This document shows positions 1 to 7,753 of a stretch of DNA of 64,000 nucleotides, piece by piece (the first letter of the stretch is position 1; each line of letters starts with the position of its first letter). The notes beneath the pieces are model-generated. The model did not search any database, was not told the DNA's origin, and saw only the letters and a program-made list of their open reading frames with translations. The stretch comes from an uncultured Luminiphilus sp. Lineage in GTDB: Bacteria; Pseudomonadota; Gammaproteobacteria; Pseudomonadales; Halieaceae. The DNA lies in contig CALSUB010000001.1 of assembly GCA_943789425.1 (NCBI GenBank), positions 62,001-126,000 on the forward strand, given 5' to 3'. Position numbers and translations under genes: made by a program.

Positions 1-10
1 AGGGCGTCGG

Positions 11-538
11 TTGGGTTCTAAGGAAGACAATCCGTCTGTGACGTCTGGCGAGCTTCGGCTCGCCGCGATGGACCTGTTGGCGAGGCGCGAGCACGGCTTT
101 CAGGAGCTGTTGGTCAAACTTCGTCAGCGATTCCGAAGACGAACCTGCTCAGATGAGCAGGTGCTGGACGTGCTCACTGCGCTGGTTGATGAGGGTCTCC
201 TGAGTGATGAGCGTTTTGCCCTATCCACCGTCAGGCAGTTAGTGAATCGTGGATACGGGCCTCGGCGCATTGCCGAAACATTTCGTCAGCAGGGCATCGA
301 AGACTATCTTTCGGGAGCTTTGGCAGCGGCCTTCGATACTCCGATAGACTGGCATGCCGAAGCAGCGAGTGCGTATCAAAAAAAGTATCGCGGTGACGCC
401 ATTATCGGTGATTGGGATGCGCGTCAGCGCGAGAGGGCGAAGCGAATGCGGTTTTTACAATATCGTGGATTTGACGCTGAGGTTTGTCAGGCCTTGGTTT
501 TTGATGGCCCAACCGCAGACGAACTGACACCGGGGTAG
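11..538 (+). CDS. recX: Regulatory protein RecX
   Basis: RecX binds RecA filaments in the cytoplasm and modulates recombination and the SOS response. The 175-residue product has the family's small three-helix repeats. The first contains a conserved-looking LLARREHGFQEL stretch near residues 22-33, followed by LVDEGLLSDERFA and a later RGYGPRRI segment. recA normally lies just upstream, here outside the window. The start is uncertain because the reading frame opens with TTG at 11 and the true start may be this codon, an upstream one off the edge, or GTG at 38. The family call is based on sequence pattern and is fairly secure. Confidence 0.85.
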   Translation: MGSKEDNPSVTSGELRLAAMDLLARREHGFQELLVKLRQRFRRRTCSDEQVLDVLTALVDEGLLSDERFALSTVRQLVNRGYGPRRIAETFRQQGIEDYLSGALAAAFDTPIDWHAEAASAYQKKYRGDAIIGDWDARQRERAKRMRFLQYRGFDAEVCQALVFDGPTADELTPG

Positions 539-569
539 GCATTGCGCTGGGTTAAGACAGTGAGTCCTG

Positions 570-615
570 CAGCACGCCCTATTGCGTGAGCGAACCTGAG
601 CGGCAAGGCGTGCTG
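570..615. repeat. Inverted repeat between convergent recX and DUF3014 genes
   Basis: Two perfect 9-base arms (CAGCACGCC at 570-578, GGCGTGCTG at 607-615) enclose a 28-base loop. The loop can itself pair through TTGC and GCAA at 582-585 and 603-606. The element lies between two convergent genes, which suggests a bidirectional transcription stop. It has no T tract on either side, so it is not a standard intrinsic terminator. Confidence 0.4.
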
Positions 616-643
616 AGCGCTTGGGCGGCAGCAGGCGATACCG

Positions 644-1537
644 TCAGCTAGGCTCAGCCAGTGTTGTCAACCACAACGCCCTGACTTGCATCGCTTTTTG
701 CTTAACTGCTGAGGCGTTACTAGGACCCATACGCAAAATCTGTTTCTGCATCGGCGCGAGTGTCTCGATAGCTGGGTTCTCATAAATCCAGACAGCCTCT
801 TTGCGAATAAGGCGTTCTTCAGTGATGTCGATCTCTGGCGTGGCAATGATCGTATCGAGCGTCTCTATTACCGCTAGGTCAAAATAGGCGGGATCTTCTC
901 CGTAAAAGCCCCATGCCTCCCTAAACAGGGGCAAAAAGCGAGCGAGCGCGTCAATGATCGCCGCCGCATCGAGGCTTTCTATCCAACGCGTGATGGGGTC
1001 ATAGCGTGAGAACCCCTCTGGATCCGCGACGACCTGAGTGCCATCGTCGACAATGGGAAACGGGGCTTTGGGTCTGGCAATTGGAACCAATTTGTAGGGA
1101 ACATCTCCTTGCGCTGTGAGATAGATCAAGCTGGCGCTGCGCTCAATGATACTGCTTGGCATGAGGTACTGCTGTCCCGCGGTACCGAGTGGTATGGCGG
1201 CGAGGGCGTCCCGAACGGCATCATCACTTTCGAATAAAGAGGGTAGGGGTTCCACCGCGGGTTCAGCCGTCGGGATAACGACAGGGATTGCAGGCTCTGG
1301 CAGGCTGATGGGTGGTGTCTCTTCTGCGGGAGGGGCCGGCGGTGCGGGCGCGGTGGGCGCGGACTCCACAATCACTGCGTCTTCTTGAGGCCAGATGCCG
1401 GTCAAGACCACCACGCCAGCAGTCACAACACAGACCAGCGCCACCATTAACAGTTTCTGCGCTCTGCTGACGCTCCGCTGGGGCTGAGCGGTGGATCGGT
1501 TGCTGCTAACCGATGCCTCTTGGTCGGTTGCCGACAT
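644..1537 (-). CDS. DUF3014 domain-containing membrane-anchored protein
   Basis: Function unknown. The 297-residue protein has a short cytoplasmic N-terminus, one hydrophobic segment at about residues 29-48, and a proline/alanine/glutamate-rich linker to about residue 98. The C-terminal domain has the DUF3014 pattern, including SLIYLTAQG, FSRYDPI and the WGFYGEDPAYFD region. This architecture predicts a single-pass inner-membrane protein with a periplasmic domain. It begins with ATG at 1537 and follows the secreted peptidase gene on the same strand after about 190 bases in which I see no gene. Nothing visible indicates a reaction or partner. Confidence 0.8.
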   Translation of the reverse strand: MSATDQEASVSSNRSTAQPQRSVSRAQKLLMVALVCVVTAGVVVLTGIWPQEDAVIVESAPTAPAPPAPPAEETPPISLPEPAIPVVIPTAEPAVEPLPSLFESDDAVRDALAAIPLGTAGQQYLMPSSIIERSASLIYLTAQGDVPYKLVPIARPKAPFPIVDDGTQVVADPEGFSRYDPITRWIESLDAAAIIDALARFLPLFREAWGFYGEDPAYFDLAVIETLDTIIATPEIDITEERLIRKEAVWIYENPAIETLAPMQKQILRMGPSNASAVKQKAMQVRALWLTTLAEPS

Positions 1538-1727
1538 GGTCTACCTCATTTGGGTTGTGAATGTGAAGCTGACGCTCCTCTTGTGGCCACCATTGTGAGC
1601 GGAGCCCAAGGCGTCCTAAAGATCATACTGCGTTGACCCCCTACAATTCACCCTTGTGGCGGGGTGTTTCTCGGTAACAATCCCGTTTTGTCGTGCTATC
1701 AATGGTTCGGCATCAGTCGATAGTGAC

Positions 1728-3635
1728 TCAGGGCTTAATGGCCGAGGTCGCCTCCATATCGCGCAGCGCCTGCTCTAACTGGCCCACTAAATCGTCAAAG
1801 ACATCAACGGTTGCCTTAATCGGTTCCGCTGAGGTCATGTCGACGCCCGCTTTTTTCAATAACTCAATCGGATAATCGTTTGAACCCGACTTCAGCATGG
1901 CGAGATACCGTTTGCGAGCGGGTTCGCCCTCTTCCAGAATTTGTTTCGCTAAGGCGGTGGCGGCAACAAAAGAAGTCGAGTATTGGTAGACATAGAAATT
2001 GTCGCTACGCAAGAAGTGAGGAATGCGACTCCATTCAATTTGATTTAAGTCGTCAGTATGTACCGCATCACCGTAATAATCTGAAAACACATCCGCGTAC
2101 AGTGCGTTGAGGACGTCTGCGGTGAGGGCTTCACCTGCCTCTACCTTGGCGTGAGCGCGCGCCTCAAAATCCGCGAAGGAGGCTTGCCGATAAAAACCAC
2201 CCCGAAACTCATCCAGATAGGAGCTGAGTAAATAAGCCCGCTCGGCGGCGGAGGAGGCCTCTGTCAGCATCTTCTGCATCAGAATAGCTTCATTAGTCAT
2301 GGAGGCGATTTCAGCTATGAAGGTGCGGTAATCCCCGTAGACCTGCGGCTGCGTGTTACGTGTCAAATAGCTGTGTATTGAATGGCCATATTCGTGGGCT
2401 AAGGTAGAGACATTGTTCAACGTGCCTTCAAAGTTCATTGATAAATAGGGTTTGGAGGTATAAGTCCCCCAACTGTAAGCGCCGCCTCGCTTGCCTCGGT
2501 TGGCGAGCGCATCCACCCAGCCCTCATCAAAGCCTTTCCAGTAAATGTCGAGATACTCATCTCCCAGTGGGGTCAGTGCTTCAGCAACAATATTTTTGGC
2601 CTCATCAAAGCTGATATTGGCCAAGCTGGGCTCAACAATGGGCGCATACATATCCCAGACCTCCAAACGATCGACGCCCAATGCGCGCTCTCTGAGCTTT
2701 AAATAGCGTTGGAGGGGGCCACTCCCGGCGCGCACCGCAGTGATCAGGTTATTGAAGACTTCGATGGGAATCGCATTGGTGTAAGTGGCCTGTTGCAGTC
2801 GCGAGTCGAACCCCCGAGCGCGTGCGAAAAAAACGCGGCTTTTGACGTGCCCTTCGTAGTTGGCGGCAAGGGTATGATTGAGTGTCCGGTAACCCTCGAA
2901 TAACTGGGTCCAGGCGGCTTTCCGGACCCGCCGATCCGTTGAGTGTAAAAAAGCGCCGTATCGTGAGGTCGTGAGCTCAACGTCGACGCCTGCCTCATCG
3001 ACTATGCGACCGAACTGTAAATCAGAGCTGTCGATGGCCGTGAAGACGCTATCAAACTTACTGAGTGGATCTGAGGCCATTGCCAGTAACTTTTCCTCTG
3101 CCTCTGACAGGGTATAAGCGCGCATGCGTGCCGTTTCATCCAGATAGTGCTCGTAGATCGACAGGCCGGGCGTCGTGGCCACATAGTGAGCGAGCGTGTC
3201 CTCTGGTATCGATAAGAGCTCCGGAGAGAAAAAAGCCAAGGCTTGTTGAAACTGAGAATAAAGGCCCTGCGCTTCTGAAAAACGCGCACCATTCTCAGAG
3301 ATCCGGGTGTCTTCAAAATTTTTGAGTCCGGCATAGACATACAGATTGGCAACGATCGCTTCCACCGCTTGAATGGCCTCAATGGCCGCCAGCAAAGTGC
3401 TGCCATCGTTACCCAGTTTTCCTCGGTAGTCGGCGATGCTGGGCAAAAGGGCAATTAAGGTAGCTTTGTCATCCTCCCATGCACTGGCATCGCGATACAT
3501 ATCAGTCAGGTCCCACTTGTATTGATCCTCAACCTGGGACCGCTCAGGTACGTCCTCTGCAACAACCGTTAGGGGATGCATCAGGGTCATGAGTGAGATC
3601 GCTAGCAGGTGGCGCAACGGCTTGGATAGGGGCAT
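1728..3635 (-). CDS. pepF: Secreted oligoendopeptidase F-like M3 metallopeptidase
   Basis: A zinc metallopeptidase of family M3 that cleaves oligopeptides. The 635-residue protein carries the HEYGH zinc motif at about residues 413-417, with the further glutamate ligand region EIASMTNEA about 28 residues later. PepF is usually cytoplasmic, but here the first 26 residues form a clear signal peptide (PLRHLLAISL core, cleavage probable near VVAED). It is therefore probably periplasmic or exported. The start ATG at 3635 is preceded by an AAGGAAG ribosome-binding site. It is the penultimate gene of a minus-strand run, ahead of the DUF3014 gene. A role in peptide scavenging is inferred. Confidence 0.92.
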   Translation of the reverse strand: MPLSKPLRHLLAISLMTLMHPLTVVAEDVPERSQVEDQYKWDLTDMYRDASAWEDDKATLIALLPSIADYRGKLGNDGSTLLAAIEAIQAVEAIVANLYVYAGLKNFEDTRISENGARFSEAQGLYSQFQQALAFFSPELLSIPEDTLAHYVATTPGLSIYEHYLDETARMRAYTLSEAEEKLLAMASDPLSKFDSVFTAIDSSDLQFGRIVDEAGVDVELTTSRYGAFLHSTDRRVRKAAWTQLFEGYRTLNHTLAANYEGHVKSRVFFARARGFDSRLQQATYTNAIPIEVFNNLITAVRAGSGPLQRYLKLRERALGVDRLEVWDMYAPIVEPSLANISFDEAKNIVAEALTPLGDEYLDIYWKGFDEGWVDALANRGKRGGAYSWGTYTSKPYLSMNFEGTLNNVSTLAHEYGHSIHSYLTRNTQPQVYGDYRTFIAEIASMTNEAILMQKMLTEASSAAERAYLLSSYLDEFRGGFYRQASFADFEARAHAKVEAGEALTADVLNALYADVFSDYYGDAVHTDDLNQIEWSRIPHFLRSDNFYVYQYSTSFVAATALAKQILEEGEPARKRYLAMLKSGSNDYPIELLKKAGVDMTSAEPIKATVDVFDDLVGQLEQALRDMEATSAIKP

Positions 3636-3743
3636 GGTTTTAACTTCCTTGCTGCTGGGGTAAGAGAGAAACTAGGTCAGCGGATAGGATACTCGGATTA
3701 GGGAAATCACTAAACCAGCCGCTAATAACGACTTTGGTGCGAG

Positions 3744-4391
3744 TCATTGCTCCCGCAGGGGGGTATCCACGCGAGCTAGGTCAAAGCGACGCGCCTTGCC
3801 GGGTTCCGAGTAGGTATCCAACCCAGAGACGGTGGCCAAGTCCAGCTTGGCGAGATCGAGGCTGCCGTCAGCGCGCTGCGCGTCTGCTGCACAATACAAC
3901 GCAGTGACTTCACCGATCAGTAAATGAGTGCCATTGATATTCAGCGCTTGGTGCTCACGGAGCCGGCAGCCGACCTGCAGAGGCGATGATTTGACATAGG
4001 GTGCATCGGTTCCTATCCGCCATTCGGCATCAAAACCACAGGCACTAAACTCCGATACGTTTTTGGCATACGGTGCGGAAGTTTGATGTGCCTGAGCAGC
4101 CGAATCGAGCCGAAAGCCATTGAGCGTCCAACACTCGGTTTTTAAGACATTGTGAAGCGTGTGCCGCTCCCCTTTGCCAGTATCGGGTCTGAGAATCATG
4201 CCGAGTAAGGCTGGGTTGGAACCCAAGTGAAAGTGAGAGCTGATAATCGCTAGATTAGCGGACCCACTCTCATAGGTTCCGACCAACATACCGCTCTTAT
4301 AACCGGGCAAACTATTGATTAATCGCGCGCGCCAACTGTTAGACATTCCTGATAGCGCTTCAGCGTTGAGCTGCAAAAGAGGAGAGTCCAT
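3744..4391 (-). CDS. Flavin reductase-like (FMN-binding split barrel) protein
   Basis: The 215-residue product looks like the flavin reductase-like split-barrel family that binds FMN. Visible pointers are the LPGYKSGMLVGTYES start of the barrel, the NPALLGMILRP strand, a HTLHNV segment and a long LLIGEVTALY strand. Family members include NAD(P)H:flavin oxidoreductases and FMN-dependent proteins of other activities, so the substrate cannot be stated. The gene lies 5 bases downstream of the DCC-family gene on the same strand, so the two are probably cotranscribed. No frame break or unusual composition is seen. Confidence 0.75.
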   Translation of the reverse strand: MDSPLLQLNAEALSGMSNSWRARLINSLPGYKSGMLVGTYESGSANLAIISSHFHLGSNPALLGMILRPDTGKGERHTLHNVLKTECWTLNGFRLDSAAQAHQTSAPYAKNVSEFSACGFDAEWRIGTDAPYVKSSPLQVGCRLREHQALNINGTHLLIGEVTALYCAADAQRADGSLDLAKLDLATVSGLDTYSEPGKARRFDLARVDTPLREQ

Positions 4392-4396
4392 AGCGC

Positions 4397-4750
4397 CTAC
4401 CGATTATCGGCAGTGTCGTAGCGCTTTTCGTAGCGTTTCGCTGCCCAGATGGTGTAGCACCACGAGGCGATTGGTTTGATCAGCGGCCAACTTAGCCATC
4501 GCCACAGAATGCCAATCCGCGTGTATTGCCAGGCCGCGATATTGGCATCGATACCCACAATCCACTTGTCCCCTCGCCGAAGATGTAGGGATTTGAGCAG
4601 TGCTTCTTTGGGCGGCACGTCACCTTCGGTCTCGAGGGCATGAATGTCTCGCAAAACCAATTGGTCTGACTTCATTTTCGCCAGATGTGCCATCTCCCGC
4701 TGGCATAGCGGGCAAGAACCATCGAAATAGAGTACGTCAGGATTTTCCAT
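4397..4750 (-). CDS. Thiol-disulfide oxidoreductase, DCC (DUF393) family
   Basis: A small 117-residue protein of the DCC family, named for its conserved Asp and two cysteines. The motif is visible as YFDGSCPLC with Asp10, Cys13 and Cys16. The fold is thioredoxin-like, and a redox role is assumed for the family but rarely proven. The C-terminal half contains a tryptophan-rich, weakly hydrophobic stretch (GILWRWLSWPLIKPIASW) that could sit against the membrane. The gene lies between a TlpA-like thioredoxin and a flavin reductase, so three redox proteins are adjacent on one strand, which suggests a shared thiol or flavin task. Confidence 0.85.
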   Translation of the reverse strand: MENPDVLYFDGSCPLCQREMAHLAKMKSDQLVLRDIHALETEGDVPPKEALLKSLHLRRGDKWIVGIDANIAAWQYTRIGILWRWLSWPLIKPIASWCYTIWAAKRYEKRYDTADNR

Positions 4751-4815
4751 GGTGTCTCTACGAGGGTCTAGCTCAATTGGATGTCATGATGCCCCTGTCG
4801 CCAGGGGCGCAGGAA

Positions 4816-5361
4816 TCAGTCGGATTCCGCGAGAAGAGCAGCGATGCGCTCTTGGAGAATCACCTCGTCACCCTTTCTGAAGCCGACGTGAATTTCACGA
4901 ATCATTCCTTTTTTATCGATGAGGTAACCCGAGGGCATGCCGGCTACCGAAAAAGCACGCCCCGAGTCTCCCGTGGTGTCGATCGCAATCGGATACGCCA
5001 CGGGGTAGCGGGCCAAGAAGTCCAGTGCGTCTTCCTCGACATAATCAACGCTGATGGCTACCACGTTAAAGGCTTCAGACGAAAACGTGTCGCGAAGTCG
5101 GTTCAGCGCTGGCAAGGACAAGCGACAGGGGCCGCACCAACTGGCCCAAAAGTCGAGATAGGTAACGCGTCCACGCAGGTCAGTATCAGAGACGGTGCCG
5201 CTACCATTGGCGATCAGTGGCAGCTCCCAATCTGGCTGTGGCAGCGGTTCTGCCAGCGAGATATGAGAATCGCGATCGGCTGCGACGCCGCCCGCTGCCA
5301 TAATGAGGAAGATGAAGTGAGCCATTTTGCTCAACAGAGTACGACGCAACATCTGAGACAT
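4816..5361 (-). CDS. TlpA-like membrane-anchored or secreted thioredoxin
   Basis: A periplasmic thiol-disulfide oxidoreductase of the TlpA/ResA type, about 181 residues from ATG at 5361. It has an N-terminal hydrophobic signal or anchor (about residues 13-28), then a thioredoxin fold with the active site WCGPC (Cys76, Cys79) after the TYLDFWAS strand. The cis-proline region is SVAGMPSGYLID. A longer frame reaches 5445 but would overlap the HMG-CoA reductase gene by 68 bases, and the shorter start leaves a natural 16-base gap. The family maintains reduced thiols for cytochrome maturation or repairs oxidised proteins; the actual client here is unknown. Confidence 0.85.
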   Translation of the reverse strand: MSQMLRRTLLSKMAHFIFLIMAAGGVAADRDSHISLAEPLPQPDWELPLIANGSGTVSDTDLRGRVTYLDFWASWCGPCRLSLPALNRLRDTFSSEAFNVVAISVDYVEEDALDFLARYPVAYPIAIDTTGDSGRAFSVAGMPSGYLIDKKGMIREIHVGFRKGDEVILQERIAALLAESD

Positions 5362-5377
5362 CACTGGCTCCTGTGTT

Positions 5378-6568
5378 TCAGCGATTTCGGCCAAGGCGTT
5401 CATGAGCGTCGACCCATTCGTTGACCCGTGTGGTTTTGTCGACACGCGCGGCAGCAGACAGGGAGAGCTCTCCCGCTACCACCAGGGCGGCAGCAATTTC
5501 GCAGAGCTTGAGTGCTTTACCCTGACCTTCGCAGCCTAGCATTCTCAGGCACTCGCGCTGAGTTGGCAAAGACGTGCCACCTCCATAAGTGGCCATGATG
5601 ACGGCGGGCAGCGTGATGGAAAAATAAAAGTCACCCTTGCTGGTGGCTCGTTGAAAAGTGGTGCATTGATTCGATTCGCCGATGTTCGCGACATCTTGCC
5701 CTGTCGCCAGGTAAAGCGCTGCCAGCGCATTGGCGGGATGATTCGCATTGTTCGATGAATTGGTCAGAATCGCCGATAGTGTCGAAATCTGTTGCCCGTA
5801 AGCAATTTGCTCAGGAGCGACCCGTAAGTGCTTCATCAGAATGTCACGTGGAATTGTGATTTCCGCTGTGACACGCTTACCGCGCGTTTTCAATAAATTC
5901 ACGGAGGAGGTTTTCTTTTCGGTGTCAAAGTTGCCCGACAGCATGTAGTGCAACATTTCGGGACGCTGTTGATTAATCCACTCACAGGCAATAAAGGTGG
6001 CTCTGCTGACCATGTTTTGTCCGGCAGCGTCTCCAGTGGAATAGTCAAACCGAGTGAAGATCATGCTGTGTGCATGATAACTCTCGATATCGTGGAGCTT
6101 GCCGACCGAGGTGGAAGTCTCGGCCTGTGCTTTGATATTCTCAAAGTTTTCCTTGAGCCAAATTTGGAAGTCTCTGGCTTGGCGCGAGTCCTTAAAGATA
6201 AACACGGGGGATCGCTGCATTGACTCCTCTGAGACGGTTGTCAGGACGCCACCGGCCTCTTTGATCACCTTCATGCCACGGTTATACGATGCCAACATGG
6301 TGCCTTCGACGGTTGCCATCGGGACGTAAAACTCACCCTGAGCGTGCTCTCCATTGACCAGCAGCGGTCCTGCAACACCAATGGGAATTTGTGCCACACC
6401 CCAAAAATTTTCGATGTTGCCGTCCATCTCATGAGGGTCAAAAGAGAACTGTTTGGTGTGTTCTAGTGTGGCGCCCGTCTGCGCTTCGATGAAGCGCTGT
6501 CGCTGCTCGACGATATCAGCGCTGTAGTCGTCCTCGCCGCTTCGGGGGATTTTTGTATCGTCTGTCAT
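5378..6568 (-). CDS. Hydroxymethylglutaryl-CoA reductase
   Basis: Reduces HMG-CoA to mevalonate with NAD(P)H, or runs in reverse. The 396-residue protein has the whole catalytic domain and all four catalytic residues of the family: Glu88 in MATVEGT, a Lys at 218-219 in FDTEKKT, Asp292 in ATGQDVAN, and His389 in DAHERLGRNR. The substrate-binding segment ENFWGVAQIPIGVAGPL and the cofactor loop GDAAGQNMVSR are clear. It resembles the catalytic half of class I enzymes, without their membrane domain. Its ATG overlaps the stop of the nitronate monooxygenase gene by 4 bases, so the two are translationally coupled. No other mevalonate-pathway gene is in this window, so the physiological role is open. 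Confidence 0.93.
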   Translation of the reverse strand: MTDDTKIPRSGEDDYSADIVEQRQRFIEAQTGATLEHTKQFSFDPHEMDGNIENFWGVAQIPIGVAGPLLVNGEHAQGEFYVPMATVEGTMLASYNRGMKVIKEAGGVLTTVSEESMQRSPVFIFKDSRQARDFQIWLKENFENIKAQAETSTSVGKLHDIESYHAHSMIFTRFDYSTGDAAGQNMVSRATFIACEWINQQRPEMLHYMLSGNFDTEKKTSSVNLLKTRGKRVTAEITIPRDILMKHLRVAPEQIAYGQQISTLSAILTNSSNNANHPANALAALYLATGQDVANIGESNQCTTFQRATSKGDFYFSITLPAVIMATYGGGTSLPTQRECLRMLGCEGQGKALKLCEIAAALVVAGELSLSAAARVDKTTRVNEWVDAHERLGRNR

Positions 6569-7530
6569 AAGCTATTAATCCGCGCTTTGGCGTCGACATA
6601 TTCGGTCGTCAATTTAGCCACATAGTCGGCCGTGGTGCCCAATTTTTTCACCGCACCAATGCCTTGGCCACAGCCCCAAATGTTTTTCCACGCCTTGGCA
6701 TCGGAGTCGCCGCCGGAGCCAAAATCCATCTGGCTCGGGTCGCTCTCGGGCAGGGCGTTGGGGTCAAGGCCGGCAGCTTCAATGGAGGGCTTGAGATAAT
6801 TGCCGTGGACTCCAGTGAACAGGTTGCTGTAGACGATATCATCTGCGCCAAAGTCTACTATTGCTTGCTTATAGCCTTGCTCTGCATTGGCTTCCTCGGT
6901 CGCAATAAAGGCTGAGCCAATGTAGGCCAAGTCTGCTCCCATCGCTTGAGCCGCCAGTACGGCATCGCCCGTTGCAATGGCGCCTGAGAGGAGCAGCGGG
7001 CCGTCAAACCACTCACGGATTTCCTGAATCAGCGCCATCGGAGAAACGGTACCCGCATGGCCTCCTGCTCCAGCGGCCACTGCAATCAGTCCATCGGCGC
7101 CTTTTTCAATCGCTTTCTTGGAAAAACGGTTGTTGATCACATCGTGCAGAACGATGCCACCATAACTATGCACCATCTCGTTGACCCACTCCTTGGCGCC
7201 CAGCGATGTGATGACAATGGGGACTTCATACTTCACACACATATCCATGTCATGTTTGAGTCGTGCATTGGACCCATGCACGATCTGGTTGACTGCAAAG
7301 GGCGCCGAAGGCGCGTCCGGATTCGCCGCATCATAGGCCGCCAGCTCTGAAGTGATGCGCTCCAGCCACTCTTCTAAAACGGGTTCTGGTCTGGCGTTCA
7401 GCGCGGGAAAGGAGCCTATGATTCCCGCTTTACACTGAGCGATGACAAGATCAGGATTGGAGATGATGAAAAGTGGTGAGCCGACAACGGGGAGCCGAAG
7501 GGCGTTCTGCAGCGAGGGTGGTAATGACAT
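6565..7530 (-). CDS. Nitronate monooxygenase family protein (FMN-dependent)
   Basis: A flavin-dependent TIM-barrel enzyme of the nitronate monooxygenase / 2-nitropropane dioxygenase family, 321 residues. Family features seen are the PVVGSPLFIISNP start, the GIIGSFPALNARP loop, the AVAAGAGGHAG phosphate-binding segment with the His typical of class I enzymes, and GAIATGDAVLAAQAMGADLAYIGSAF near residue 200. The start is set at ATG 7530, preceded by an AGGAG ribosome-binding site. The longer frame to 7632 lacks one. It leads the operon with HMG-CoA reductase. Homologues act on alkyl nitronates such as 3-nitropropionate, but some related proteins are enoyl reductases, so the substrate is uncertain. 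Confidence 0.87.
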   Translation of the reverse strand: MSLPPSLQNALRLPVVGSPLFIISNPDLVIAQCKAGIIGSFPALNARPEPVLEEWLERITSELAAYDAANPDAPSAPFAVNQIVHGSNARLKHDMDMCVKYEVPIVITSLGAKEWVNEMVHSYGGIVLHDVINNRFSKKAIEKGADGLIAVAAGAGGHAGTVSPMALIQEIREWFDGPLLLSGAIATGDAVLAAQAMGADLAYIGSAFIATEEANAEQGYKQAIVDFGADDIVYSNLFTGVHGNYLKPSIEAAGLDPNALPESDPSQMDFGSGGDSDAKAWKNIWGCGQGIGAVKKLGTTADYVAKLTTEYVDAKARINSL

Positions 7531-7753
7531 GTAAACTATCTCCTGTGGTGAATCGTGTGGCGCCGCTAGGATCACGCCAAGTCGAGTGTGTCGCCAGCTA
7601 CCCAGTTGCCATGCCACGGGGCCTCCGTGCATAGACGCTCAGGTCGGCACGTTGAAGTGGCAGTCGGGTGTTAGCCCGAAAAAAACAAATGGCACTGTAA
7701 TTGCCAATATGTGTCGTTGCAACTCTGGACGCTAGTGGAGCGAACCGCCGACT

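Noticed and set aside
4600-5424. A 274-codon plus-strand open frame
   Set aside because: It lies antisense to the DCC and TlpA genes and has no recognisable protein pattern; it is a shadow frame.
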